DNA from: Microbacterium sp. CH12i
GTDB lineage: Bacteria > Actinomycetota > Actinomycetes > Actinomycetales > Microbacteriaceae
Direction of reading: 5' to 3'
DNA length: 64,000 nt
Assembly (NCBI RefSeq): GCF_000685355.1
Contig: NZ_JHET01000006.1
Location: 327,737-391,736 of the forward strand
Shown here: one piece after another, positions 52,801 through 62,417 of the stretch
How positions within the stretch are numbered: the stretch's first letter is position 1
Layout: each line of letters begins with the position of its first letter
Made by a program: the position numbers and the translations under genes
The notes under the pieces: model-generated
Told to the model about the DNA's origin: nothing
Database searches by the model: none
Seen by the model: only the letters and a program-made list of their open reading frames with translations

Positions 52801-53265
52801 TCACCGTCCGACCGCGGCGGCACCAGCGGACGCGCGACGCGGGCCATCCGTGGACAGTGCGGTGTCCTCGAGTCCGGTATCCAGTGAGTCGGCTTCCGGT
52901 GTGCGTCGGGGCCGGTCGACGGTGTAGCGGGTGCGGGCGAGGTCGTGGCCCAGTTTCTTCGCGACGAACTCTTCGACCTTGACGGTCTGGCCGTTGTCGT
53001 CGGTGCGGTCGTATTGATGTGTGTAGCCCTCGGCGATGAACTTGTCGCCTTTGGCGAAGCGCTGGTGGGCGCGTTCGGCGGTCTTCCGGAACGCGACGAG
53101 GTCGTGGAAGGTGGTCTCGGTCTGCGTGAACGAGCCGTCGTCTTCACGGCGGTAGTGTTCCTGCCCGATCTTGACGAACAGCCGCGCGTCACCTTTCTCG
53201 GTGAACGACAGGTGCGGTTCGGAAGCGATGAACCCGGACAGGGACTCTTGCGTGTGGATAGCCAT
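52801..53265 (-). CDS. Single-stranded DNA-binding protein (ICE-type)
   Basis: 154 aa. OB-fold region at residues 1-115 with FTEKGDARLFVKIG and TFHDLVAFRKTAERAHQRFAKGDKFIAEG, ending in a disordered tail. GAGGAG 6 bases before ATG 53265. Mobile-element SSBs protect transferred single strands and blunt the recipient's SOS response. Not similar in length to the host SSB tail style. Confidence 0.8.
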   Translation of the reverse strand: MAIHTQESLSGFIASEPHLSFTEKGDARLFVKIGQEHYRREDDGSFTQTETTFHDLVAFRKTAERAHQRFAKGDKFIAEGYTHQYDRTDDNGQTVKVEEFVAKKLGHDLARTRYTVDRPRRTPEADSLDTGLEDTALSTDGPRRASAGAAAVGR

Positions 53266-53287
53266 TGGACACTCCTCGTGATGACGA

Positions 53288-53306
53288 CACCCCGCACTTC
53301 GGGGTG
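53288..53306 (-). terminator. Hairpin between the coupling protein and SSB genes
   Basis: CACCCCG (53288-53294), loop CACTT, CGGGGTG (53300-53306): 7-bp stem, no T run. Likely partial terminator or processing site. Confidence 0.45.
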
Positions 53307-53315
53307 CTCTGTCAC

Positions 53316-55130
53316 TCAGGTGCGCCCACCCGCCCCCTCACCACTGTCAGGCGCCGGGATGCCGGCTTGCAGCAGCGCCTCCACCAACCGTCGCTGACCC
53401 TGCAGTTCGCTCGCGTCCTTGCGGCGGGTCCAGGGCCGGAGTTTCGCGACGATCGGCGGTGCGGCGCGCAGCAGGATCAGTCCGGTGCCGAATGGGAGGG
53501 TGCGGATCACGTCGGGCGGCATGATCGACACTCTGCGGATGGAGCGCTGTGCGGTGCGGGAACCTTGGTCGCCGATCGTGGTGGAGTCGGTGATCTCGTC
53601 TCGTTCTCCGATGAGGGTGGTGAGGTCTTGGAGGTCGCGGCTGTTGGATGCGCCGCCGAGGATGATTTTCACGATGCTGGCGTCCCAGATCGCGCCGGCC
53701 GCGTTATCGGACCACTTCTCCCGCGCCTGCGCGAGCGACTGCAGCACCGGCATCGTCGTGATTCCCGTACCCCCTCCTTCTGCCATCAGTGTCGGCAGGG
53801 ACGGGAGCGGGGCAAGGTTTCCGATCTCATCCAGCGCGAGCAGCAGGGGTGGGTCGAGGCGGGCTGACGGTGAGCGTGCGGCGAGGCGTCGGGCGGCTTC
53901 GACGAGGTCTTCCACAAACGCCGACACCAGCGCGGCACTGTTGTTCGCCCCCGCACCCGTCGCGAGCAGATACACGGTGCCGCGCTTGCGCAGAAACTCC
54001 TCCGGGTCGAACCGCTCGTTTGGTCCGGGGCTGACGGCGTCGAGGACGCGGGGGTCGGCGAGGGCGGCGAGGGAGAGGGACACGCCTTGCCAGATGGAGT
54101 CGCGGGTTCTGGGGTCGGAGTCGATCATCGCCTGCAACGAATCCGCCCACCCTGTCGCGGCTTTCGGGTTCGCGGTGAGGATCGCGACCGCATCGGATGC
54201 TGCGGCCGGGTCGAGGGTCCACCGGAACAATTCGGCAGGGGTGCGCTGGTCGAGGGCGGCGGCGTGGAGGAGGGCTTGGAGTGCGGTGCGGGTTTTCCCT
54301 TCCCAGAAGTCCCCGCCTTCGACACCGCCGGCGGAGAGGCCGGTGCCGGCGGCAAGGCCGGTGGCGCGGATCATCGCCGTCAACGGGTCCTCACACCCCC
54401 GGATTGGTGACCACCGGAGTCCTGCGGGGACGCCTTCGGCGAGGTGCTGCGGATCGAACACCGCCACCGGTCGCCCTCCCGCGCTTCGCGCCTTCAAGGT
54501 GGCGGTGAGGTTGTCGGGGCGGGTGGAGGTGGTGACGACGGCGCCGGGGGCGTCGAGGATCGCGTTGATGACCACATGCAGCCCCTTCCCGGAGCGGGGT
54601 GGCCCGATCAGCAGGATCGAGTCCTCCACGCTCGCCCACACGTCAACGTTCCGTGATGCGCCGAGGAGGTAGCCGACATCGGTGACGGCAGGGTGCTGGA
54701 TAGAGGGTCGGAGTTGCCCGGCCCGACGCAGCAATGCTTTCTCCGATGCAGCGGTCGTGACATCGGTGCGGGTGGCGATGCCGACGATCCGGTACGGGTC
54801 GACCTTCGTCTGCCGCGAATGCTCACGGAAGAACCGCCACACCCACCACCCCGCACTCCCGACCGCGACGATGAGGATGCCGGTGACGATCCAGTACGCC
54901 ACCGGGTGCAGCCCGTCGGCACCGAGCGCGCTGCCGGGGTCGGCGGGGTTCAGGAGCACGCCGAGGCCGGCATCGATCCCGCCGGTCGGCTGCGTGGCCC
55001 TGGTGACCCAGGCGGTGATCGTGCCTGCGACGCGGAGGATGACGGCGAGGACGGCGGCGGTGATGAGGGCGATGATGCCGAGGTTCGCCAGCTCATCCCC
55101 AAGCGCACCACTCTGCCGCGGAGCGCTCAT
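53316..55130 (-). CDS. Conjugative coupling protein (VirD4/TraG family)
   Basis: 604 aa. Two N-terminal membrane helices (residues about 15-40 and 80-105), then the ATPase: ILLIGPPRSGKGLHVVINA (Walker A, about 185-203), LLALDEIGNLAPLPSLP (Walker B and sensor), ILGGASNSRDLQDLTTLIG. It lacks the usual long N-terminal cytoplasmic extra domain. Coupling proteins bring the relaxase-DNA complex to the transfer channel. Its ATG overlaps the stop of the upstream gene (ATGA). Confidence 0.9.
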   Translation of the reverse strand: MSAPRQSGALGDELANLGIIALITAAVLAVILRVAGTITAWVTRATQPTGGIDAGLGVLLNPADPGSALGADGLHPVAYWIVTGILIVAVGSAGWWVWRFFREHSRQTKVDPYRIVGIATRTDVTTAASEKALLRRAGQLRPSIQHPAVTDVGYLLGASRNVDVWASVEDSILLIGPPRSGKGLHVVINAILDAPGAVVTTSTRPDNLTATLKARSAGGRPVAVFDPQHLAEGVPAGLRWSPIRGCEDPLTAMIRATGLAAGTGLSAGGVEGGDFWEGKTRTALQALLHAAALDQRTPAELFRWTLDPAAASDAVAILTANPKAATGWADSLQAMIDSDPRTRDSIWQGVSLSLAALADPRVLDAVSPGPNERFDPEEFLRKRGTVYLLATGAGANNSAALVSAFVEDLVEAARRLAARSPSARLDPPLLLALDEIGNLAPLPSLPTLMAEGGGTGITTMPVLQSLAQAREKWSDNAAGAIWDASIVKIILGGASNSRDLQDLTTLIGERDEITDSTTIGDQGSRTAQRSIRRVSIMPPDVIRTLPFGTGLILLRAAPPIVAKLRPWTRRKDASELQGQRRLVEALLQAGIPAPDSGEGAGGRT

Positions 55131-55720
55131 TGGATTCTGCCAATGGTGAGTGTGCCGGAGACGCGGCCGAGGAGGATCACTTCACCTGTCACTGCAAGCG
55201 CGGCTTGTTCTGTGGTGAGGAGGGTGCGGGCGGTGCCGTCACCGCTGGCGTCGGTGTGGGCGTGGATGATCGCGACGGCGACATCCTCACCCGGCACGAA
55301 CCCCGACCCTGTCGCCTGATGCAGCACCGGCTGCGCGGCACGGACCGGAGGCGACACCACAGCAGCCAGTGCTGGTGCTGGTTCTTCCCAGGGATTCAGG
55401 GTCGGGCGTCGCGGGGTGGGGTGATGATGTCGGTGAACGTCGACCCGTATGCCTCGTGCACCTGCACCCGCAGCGGCGACCGGTACTGGGCGATGAGGCG
55501 TCGAGGATTGTCGGGAACGCGTCGCGCCGCCAGCCGGAGCGAACGGCTCCGGCAGATACGCCACCCCGTCCACCGTGACCGTCATCGCACCATCACCGGT
55601 GATGGTGAACTCCACCACCGGCACGACGACCGGGCCGCCTGGTTCGGGCGTCGGCGGCTTCGCCGTGCGTGGGGGTTGGTGGTCGGGGTGGGTGCGGCGG
55701 TAGCGGGGCTTCGGCGTCAC
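55127..55720 (-). CDS. ICE-encoded small soluble protein, three compensating one-base losses
   Basis: 198 aa if read from GTG 55720 (GAGG upstream) with three missing bases near 55525, 55497 and 55416. The corrected middle reads RRDAFPTILDALIAQYRSPLRVQVHEAYGSTFTDIITPP. Pro/Thr-rich start (PKPRYRRTHPDHQPPRTAKP...), then a beta-rich VEFTITGDGAMTVTVDG and the C-terminal GEVILLGRVSGTLTIGRIQ. No family recognised. Coupled to the VirD4 gene by ATGA, so probably needed with it. Confidence 0.55.
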   Translation of the reverse strand: MTPKPRYRRTHPDHQPPRTAKPPTPEPGGPVVVPVVEFTITGDGAMTVTVDGVAYLPEPFAPAGGATRSRQSSTPHRPVPVAAAGAGARGIRVDVHRHHHPTPRRPTLNPWEEPAPALAAVVSPPVRAAQPVLHQATGSGFVPGEDVAVAIIHAHTDASGDGTARTLLTTEQAALAVTGEVILLGRVSGTLTIGRIQ

Positions 55721-55792
55721 AGGGCGGTTCCTCTCCGTGGAGTGCAGTGGTGTCGCCATGCAGGTGCGCTCGCACTGCCCCGGAACGCAGGT

Positions 55793-55865
55793 GGGAGGGC
55801 ACGAACCTGGGGGTGGTTCGTGCCCTCCCGTGCCGACCCGCCACGTGTGGGGGTGCCGGCGGGTC
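55793..55865. terminator. Two tandem hairpins after the surface-protein gene
   Basis: GGGAGGGCACGAACC (55793-55807) pairs perfectly with GGTTCGTGCCCTCCC (55815-55829), a 15-bp stem. A second stem GACCCGCC (55835-55842) / GGCGGGTC (55858-55865) lies between it and the stop of the surface protein. Neither has a T run. Probably a strong terminator or mRNA-end stabiliser. Confidence 0.65.
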
Positions 55866-55877
55866 AGCAGCCTGTGG

Positions 55878-58800
55878 TTAGTCCTCCTTTGCTCCCTCGA
55901 ACTGGGCCTTGAACTCCTCGAACGGCAGGTCCTCGTCACGGACGTATCCGGCGCGTTCGCGGGCGATGGCGAGGCGGCGCCCGAACAGCAGCACCCCTCC
56001 GGTCGCCGCGGCCATCAGCCCTCCGGCGAGGCCGAGCGGCCACCAGTCGCCGCCGCCGGTGTGCGCGAGCTCACCCGGCACATCGGGCTTCCCTGGCTCG
56101 TCCGGGGTGTCGGTGACGGTGGTGGTCTCATACGGTGCGCCGCAGACGCCACGGTGCAGGATCGTGCCGTCCTGGTCGGTGACGGTCTCCACCCAGTAGT
56201 ATGTGCCTGCCTTCTCGAAGATCACCTCGTCAGAGGCATATTCACCCGGCCCATCCAGATCGATCACCTTCGAGGTGAACACCAACTCGTCCGGGGTGCA
56301 GGTAGCGGTGTCAGTGTCCTGGCGGTACGCCTCGAACAGCAGGCGTGCCCCGTCGGGGACGGTGCCGGTGACGGTCGCGACATCATGCGCCGGGTCACCG
56401 AGCTTTACGGTTGGGACGGCGTTAGTCTTCACGATCAGCTCCTCCGGGTGCTCTTTGACCACGGTCGTCTCGCCCGGTGCCCCGCAGGTGCCCTCGGTGA
56501 TGATCTCGCCGTCAGTGTTGTAGAGGGTTTCGATCCAGTACACGTTCCCCGCCGTCTCGACGGTGGTGGTGCCGGACTGGTAGACACCCGCCTGGGTGAC
56601 GGGGATCTCCTCGCTGACGTAGAAGGGGGTCTCGCACACCGGATCGGTGTCCGCCGGGTGCGGCCCGTAGGCGCGGAACACGAGGTAGGCGCCGTCGGGA
56701 ATGGTCGCGCCCTGCACCAGCGCCGTGTCCGAGAAGGGTGCGCCGACGAACGCTTCCGGTGTCGCCTGCGTCACCACCGACACCGGAACCTCCGTATTGG
56801 TGGGTGGGACGTAGAACCGTTCCAGCACATCCGCCGGAGACGACGCATACGGCTGCACGCGGTCGTCGCCGGTGAAGGTGGTGACGAGGACGTAGAAGCC
56901 GGGCTCGGTCGGCACGATCTTGTCCTCATCCGTGTACCCGAGCTTGTACACCCCATTCCTCGCCGCGTCGTAAGCTCCGCCAACACAGGTGCGCCAGTGA
57001 GGTCGAGATCATCGGTGAGTTCCGCATCCGACGCGAACGGGCCGTAGACCGTGTGATGCAGTTCATCGCGTCCGCGCCCCAGTAGCCGTCGCCGGTGAAA
57101 TCGCCGTGGTTCGCAGGAAACCCTGTGACGGTGATCACATCGAAGGCGCGTCCGCCGGGGTGCACGTTGTACTCCCGCATCAGCGAGGTCACCGTGACCG
57201 GCCACCGCACCGACGTCGTCTCCACGGTGATCCCGTAGTCGTCCTGCCAGTCGCTCGCGAGGTAGTCGCGCACCCACTCCGGCTGCGACGACTTCTTCAC
57301 CTCCCACACCCATGTCACGAACCCGCCCGTCGGCGCGATCACCGGCGGGGACGTGTAGATGCCGGGGCCGTCTGCGGTGATCGTCACGGTGCCGAGCGGC
57401 ACTGCGTTCGGGTCGATGTCGGCGCTCTGCGCCGGGGGCAGGGTGCCGGGCACTTGGTAGGCGGTGCCCTCGAACACCACCGGAATGTGCGCGCCGTCCT
57501 TCTTCAACCAGGCACCGTTGCTGCTCGACACCGTGATCGTGTCCGTGAGTGCATCACCGGGGACGGCGAGACGCTGATCCGCTTCCGAAACAGCCTCAGG
57601 CTGGAACGGCACCACCGAGGTTTCAGTGACCCGGCCGAAGCGATCGGTGAACGAGTCGGTGAGGTACTTCGCGTTCTCACCGTGCGCGGTCTTGTCGATG
57701 CTCCACACCCACGTATAGAACCCCGACTCCGGAGCAACGATCGTGCCCGGCGACGTATACGACCCCGCACCGGTGAGCGTCATCGTCTCGGTGCCTGTGA
57801 CGGGTGCTCCGGCAGGTGGGGTGTCGGCTTCGGTTGGCTGCTCATCGAACGGCCCATACAGGGTTCCGGTCGCGGTCACCTCAATCGGGTTCCCGTGGAG
57901 GTGAATCCAGGTGCCCTTCGACACCGACACGGTGAGCCCGTCCACGAACGCTTCACCCTCAGCGACGTAGCGGGAGGCGACCTGGGTGGTGATCTCCGGC
58001 TGGAAATCCAGCTCGATCACCGGCGACTCCACCCGCGCCGACAACCCGGTAGAAGATCCCGCGACGGCCGCGATCAGACGCTGCGCGCCCGGGGTCGTGT
58101 AGAGGTCAAGCGCGGCACCGTACCCCGCCGCGGCGATGTTCATGGAAGCACCGACACGGTACGACGGCACGCCGTCTGCGGGGGTGCCGGTGATCGGATG
58201 TGTCCCGGCGCCGATCGTGCGCGCCGGTGAACCGTCAGCGAAGATCGCATCCGACAGGGTCGCCGTGCCGGTGAGCCCTGCGGGGTGGGTTTCGACGGTG
58301 AGGGTGCCGGCGTACTGATCCGCCATGTCCAGTGACAGGGACAGTGAGGGGTCGGTGACGGCGTAGACGGCGGCGTTCTGGCGCATCATGTCCAGGTTCG
58401 CGAGGATCGTCCCCCGCTCGGACGCGGGCGCCCGCCCGACGTAGTAGATGTCGCCGGACATGCCGTGGGAGTTGTAGGTGCCGGCACTCGTGATCGACCA
58501 TACGAACAGAGCGACCGCCGCAGTCGTATTCGGATCGCCTGACTGCCCCCATCGATCCAGCACATAGTTCAGCTCCGCGAGCTGCTGCCGGGACAGCGAG
58601 TCCAGCGACGTGATCGTTTCCGGCCCGTAGGTCTGCGCGAACGGTGAATCGGCATCGAGGTCCGCGCAGTACGCCTGCCGGCCATCAACGTCGGTGTTGT
58701 AGGCGCCGAGGAACCCGTTCCCGATGTCGTACCCGACACCGAGACTGCCCGCATGAGCCGCCGGCGCATTCAGTGCGAGCGACCCTGCCAGCAGGAACAG

Positions 58801-58887
58801 GGCCAGCAGCACTGAGAGCCAGCGCCGCACCCCCGTTCTGGGTGGCGCAGCCTCCGGCTGCGTGATGTGGGCGAGTGATCCTGACAC
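55878..58887 (-). CDS. Large sortase-anchored (LAHTG) surface protein of the ICE, two frameshifts
   Basis: About 1003 aa from GTG 58887, which has a perfect AGGAGG at 58894-58899; an ATG at 58911 just upstream lacks one. Signal peptide ends near APAAHAG (about residues 28-48). An N-terminal folded domain (RQAYCADLDADSPFAQTYG ... AAVALFVWSITSAG) resembles thioester/adhesin domains but without the Gln. Several Ig-like repeats follow, each closing with a YTWVWSI/TWVWEV/YYWVETV strand. C-terminus: ELAHTGGGDWW then a membrane helix and about 30 charged residues. Breaks near 57060 and 56959. Probably a mating-pair or surface adhesin. Confidence 0.75.
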
Positions 58888-58956
58888 GAGATACCTCCTG
58901 GTGTTGTCCATCAGCGACGCGAGCCGGCCGCCTTCACACCAGGTGCACCACCCGCC

Positions 58957-59970
58957 TCACCGGTCCAAGCCCGGCCCCTCACGCTGAGCAGAGGGAGTCG
59001 GGGTGTCGAGGGGGTCGACCTCAAGCCCCGCGGTGCTACGTACGGCCCGATGAGCTCCATCCCGCACCCCGTCGAGGAGGCCGCGCACATCGTCGTAGCC
59101 GGTGATGACCGTGGCGAGGCCGTCCCGCAAGAGTCGGTGACAGCCTGACGACGCTGCGCTGGTGATCGGGCCAGGGATCGCCCCGACGGGGCGGCCGAGC
59201 TCTGCGGCGCGGGCGGCGGTGTGGAGGGTGCCGGAACGGTAGCCGGCCTCCGCAATGAGGACGGTGCCGGAGAGCGCGGCGAGGAGCCTGCCTCGTTGCA
59301 GGAACCGCCACTTCGTCGGCGCCGCGCCCGGCGGCAACTCCGACAGCAACAGGCCGTCTTTGCCGACATGGGTCAGCAGATCAGTGTGCCCTGCCGGATA
59401 CGGCCGGTCCAGGCCGCCTGCAAGCACGGCGACCGTCGCACCGCCCGATGCGAGCGCGGAACGGTGCGCGGCACCATCGATCCCATACGCGCCGCCGGAG
59501 AGCACCAGCCGGGAGTCGGCGACCGCCGACTGCACCAGCTCCGTGGTGATGTGCTCCCCATACCCGGTGGACGCCCGAGCGCCGGTGATGGTGAGGCGAT
59601 CCCACAGCGGGCCGGTCAGCAGCCCTGCGTTGCCTTTCGTCCACAGCGCCACCGGTGCACGATCGCCAAGCGCGTCGATCCCGGCCGGCCATTCGGCATC
59701 GCCGGGGATCAGCACCCTCATTCCGTGCCGCTCCGTCTCAGCAAGCACCCCCTGGATTTGTGCGGCGTCGAGACGCGGTGCGAGGGGTCGCTGCCACGTG
59801 TCACCATCCGGCCCGGGCGGGACTTCATCGGCGAGGAGACGGGCGACGGTTTCGGATGCGCCGACGGTGCGGATCATCCTCCCCGTCACCGCGTCGCCTG
59901 GTTCGGACGCGATACCGAGGATGATCCTCGCGGTGCGCTCCTCTGCTGCCAGCTCGTTGATCGTGTCCAT
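58957..59970 (-). CDS. DprA-like DNA-processing protein on the ICE
   Basis: 337 aa from ATG 59970 (GGGAG just upstream); ATG 59991 is less likely. Rossmann-like DprA core: DRLTITGARASTGYGEHITTEL (G-x-R-x(n)-G), LVLSGGAYGIDGAAHRSALASGG (binds ssDNA/RecA), VAVLAGGLDRPYP, TVLIAEAGYRSGTLHTA and AIPGPITSAASSGCHRLL. DprA loads RecA on incoming single strands during natural transformation; a copy on a conjugative element could protect or process the entering strand. Pro/Asp-rich C-terminus. Confidence 0.85.
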   Translation of the reverse strand: MDTINELAAEERTARIILGIASEPGDAVTGRMIRTVGASETVARLLADEVPPGPDGDTWQRPLAPRLDAAQIQGVLAETERHGMRVLIPGDAEWPAGIDALGDRAPVALWTKGNAGLLTGPLWDRLTITGARASTGYGEHITTELVQSAVADSRLVLSGGAYGIDGAAHRSALASGGATVAVLAGGLDRPYPAGHTDLLTHVGKDGLLLSELPPGAAPTKWRFLQRGRLLAALSGTVLIAEAGYRSGTLHTAARAAELGRPVGAIPGPITSAASSGCHRLLRDGLATVITGYDDVRGLLDGVRDGAHRAVRSTAGLEVDPLDTPTPSAQREGPGLDR

Positions 59971-60125
59971 CAGTGCTGCTCCCTCGTTCATGGCGAATCA
60001 ATCGAGGGATAGGTGCGAACCAGCACGCCGAAACAGTCACCAAGAGCAGGCCAGCGTGCGGGGAACATACACCCTCACAACGCCCCACCAATCGGCTGAG
60101 ACTGGCGGAATGACGCGGAATCAGG

Positions 60126-60142
60126 GTTCAGGAATCCTGAAC
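60126..60142. promoter_or_regulatory. Palindromic operator candidate upstream of dprA-like gene
   Basis: GTTCAGGA-A-TCCTGAAC: 8-bp arms with one central base, in the 180-base gap between the VirB4-like stop and the dprA-like start. The compact perfect palindrome is typical of a repressor site, which would control the dprA-surface protein-coupling genes. Confidence 0.5.
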
Positions 60143-60150
60143 GTGAGTGT

Positions 60151-61628
60151 TTAGCCCTTCATTCGTGCTGTGGTGTCGAACGCGGCGAGCTCGGCGGGGT
60201 GGAGCTGGTGCTGGACGACGAAGGAGCGTTCTTTGATGCGCCAGAGTCCTTGTCCGGTGCCGAGGCCGGGGAGGAGTTTCTGTTCGGTGCCGGTGAGTCC
60301 GAGGGCTGCGGCGGTGGCTCCGAGTTGGTCGGGTTCTTGTCGGTAGATGATCCTGGTCTCCGCGTTCGCCAGCAGGCTGTTCGCGAGTGCGCGCATCGCG
60401 GAGCCGGAGTCGCCAACGTTGTCGAGGTCGGTGAGCTTGTGGAAGATCAGCATGTTCGCGATCCCGTAATGCCGCGCCAACCGCCATTGCGCGTCCATGC
60501 GGCGCAAGAGCGCTGGGTAGGCCATGAGCCGCCAGGCTTCGTCGTAGATCACCCACCGGTGCCCGCCGTTCGGGTCCATCAGCGCCGACTCCATCCACGC
60601 CGATGAGCAGGTCATCAGCACGGAGATCAGCGTCGAGTTCTCCGCGACGCGGGACAAGTCCAGGCTGACCATCGGCAGCGATGGATCGAACCGCACGGTC
60701 GATGGCCCATCGAACAGCCCCGCAAGATCACCCGCCACGAGGCGACGGAGGGCGTGGCCGACGAGACGGCCGTCCTCCGCCAGCCGTCCATCCGTGTCGG
60801 TCGCGGGGTCGGGGTTCAGGATGCGGTTGACGACCATCGGCAGGATTGGCACGTCAGCGGTGCGGACGGTGTCTTGGAGGGCGAGGTCGATCGCGGTGTG
60901 CTCCAACGGTGACAGCACCCGATCCAGCACGGTCTCTGCGAGCGCGCCGATGAGTTCCCGGCGGCGGGACGCGACTTGCGCCGCCCATTCCGCATCGCTC
61001 ACCCCCGAAGGGCGGTGGCCCTCATCAAGGGGGTTGAGCCGGTTACGGAGCCCATGCCCGAGCACGATCGCCCGCCCACCAACCGCCTCCGCAACCGCGG
61101 TATGTTCGCCCTTCGGGTCACCGGGCACATACACGCGGCGACCAAACGGGATCGACCTCGTGTAGAGGGACTTGGCAAGAGAAGACTTCCCGGAGCCGAC
61201 GATGCCGGCCAGGACGATGTTGGGGGCGGTGATGAGGCCGCGGGCGTAGAGGGTCCACGGGTCGTAGACGAACGAACCGCCCGAGTACAGGTCCTGGCCG
61301 ATGAACACGCCGTCGCGCCGAGGCCGCCTTCCGCGAGAAACGGGTACGCGCCCGCGAGCGTCGCCGACGTGTCCTGATGCCGCGGCAACCGAAACCGCCC
61401 CGGCGTCCGCAACGCCGCCGCCCCTGGTTCGCCGGCGGCGGGGAGGTAGGTGGTGTTACGGCGTTCCGCACGCTCCGCCGCCAGCCGTTCACGCTCCGCC
61501 GACTGCTCGGCGCGACGGGCGCTGGTTTCGATCCTGGTGGCGGCGTGCTTGCGTGCCTTCCGCTGCCTGCGGCGTTCCCCGGCCGGCTCGACCAACGCCG
61601 CCGTATGCAACTTCTGCTGGTCGGTCAT
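60151..61628 (-). CDS. VirB4/TraC-like conjugation ATPase, one frameshift
   Basis: About 492 aa after correction. Walker A LAGIVGSGKSSLAKSLYTRS, GDPKGEHTAVAEAVGG, Walker B HRWVIYDEAWRLMAYP, and IANMLIFHKLTDLDNVGD. N-terminal Arg/Glu-rich coiled region starts MTDQQKLHTAALVEPAGERR. The frame breaks near 61313; a missing base restores GGLGRDGVFIGQDLYSGGSFVY. It is shorter than canonical VirB4 (about 800 aa). VirB4 ATPases energise the type IV secretion channel. Confidence 0.82.
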
Positions 61629-62401
61629 AGTGCTCGCCCCCGCGACATTGAAGACGACTGCGACGCGCGAACCAGTCATCCTCCTCGACCACCGGTGCGT
61701 GCCTGCGCGACGGTGGACGGCTCGGCATTGTCCGCGCCGACGGAGCTTGAGCATCCGGCTCTCGTGTCTCCGGGAGCGCACGGAACAGAGAGACGTGCCC
61801 GTGGTCATGGTTGTACGTCAGCGTGTAGATGCCGTTGGTGGTGGTGCGGTCGAGTGGGCCGGTGGGGATGGTGTCGTAGACGTATCCGTTGACGAGCGCA
61901 GCCTGTATGGTCTCCTCACCCATGTCGAACCCGGCCAGGTGCTCGATCGCCGCATCAGCACCGTCGCGGTCGATGATCGCGAGCACCTCGTCGGCTTCCT
62001 GCCCTTGCAGGAACACCAGACTCACCCACCGCGACACCGGGCCTGGTTCTCGAGCCGCGGGATGCCAGGCGATCCGTCCCGAGGCAGCCATCGCCGCATC
62101 CACTCGCTCATGCACGTCATCCAGCAACGCCGCCGCCTGCTGCAGCTCGGCGGCCGCGGCGAGCGCGTAGGTTGCGCCGGCGGTCTGATCCCCGGCGTCG
62201 TCGTGCGCGCACCCGGTTCGTCACGTGGGTGGTGGCGAGCTGGTCGAGCACTTGCCGGAGGGATCGCACCCCGGCGAGCAGATCACCCAGCACCGCATAG
62301 GTGTCAGCGGGGTCCTCGAACACGCGGGAGGCGTGCGCGAGCCCACGGAGCGCTTCGGACGCTTCGACAGCGTCCGTGGTCGGGTTCTGGAAGGTCGGCA
62401 T
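61625..62401 (-). CDS. Conserved ICE protein of unknown function, two indels
   Basis: 258 aa as one protein: MPTFQNPTTDAVEASEALRG... (ATG 62401, GGAG upstream), an Ala-rich helical middle (ALAAAAELQQAAALLDDV), then WVSLVFLQGQEADEVLAIID and GYVYDTIPTGPLDR. The breaks are an indel near 62211 (one extra or two missing bases) and a one-base loss near 61665. Restoring the second makes the stop overlap the VirB4-like ATG (ATGA). As written, the second half reads as a frame from 62127 to 61489. Function unknown; conserved next to VirB4 and SCO6880 genes in actinobacterial elements. Confidence 0.6.
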
Positions 62402-62417
62402 GACGGGCTCCTGTCGT

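Noticed and set aside
57106..58230. 374-aa plus-strand frame over the surface-protein gene
   Set aside because: Antisense; the minus strand has signal peptide, repeats and a sorting signal.
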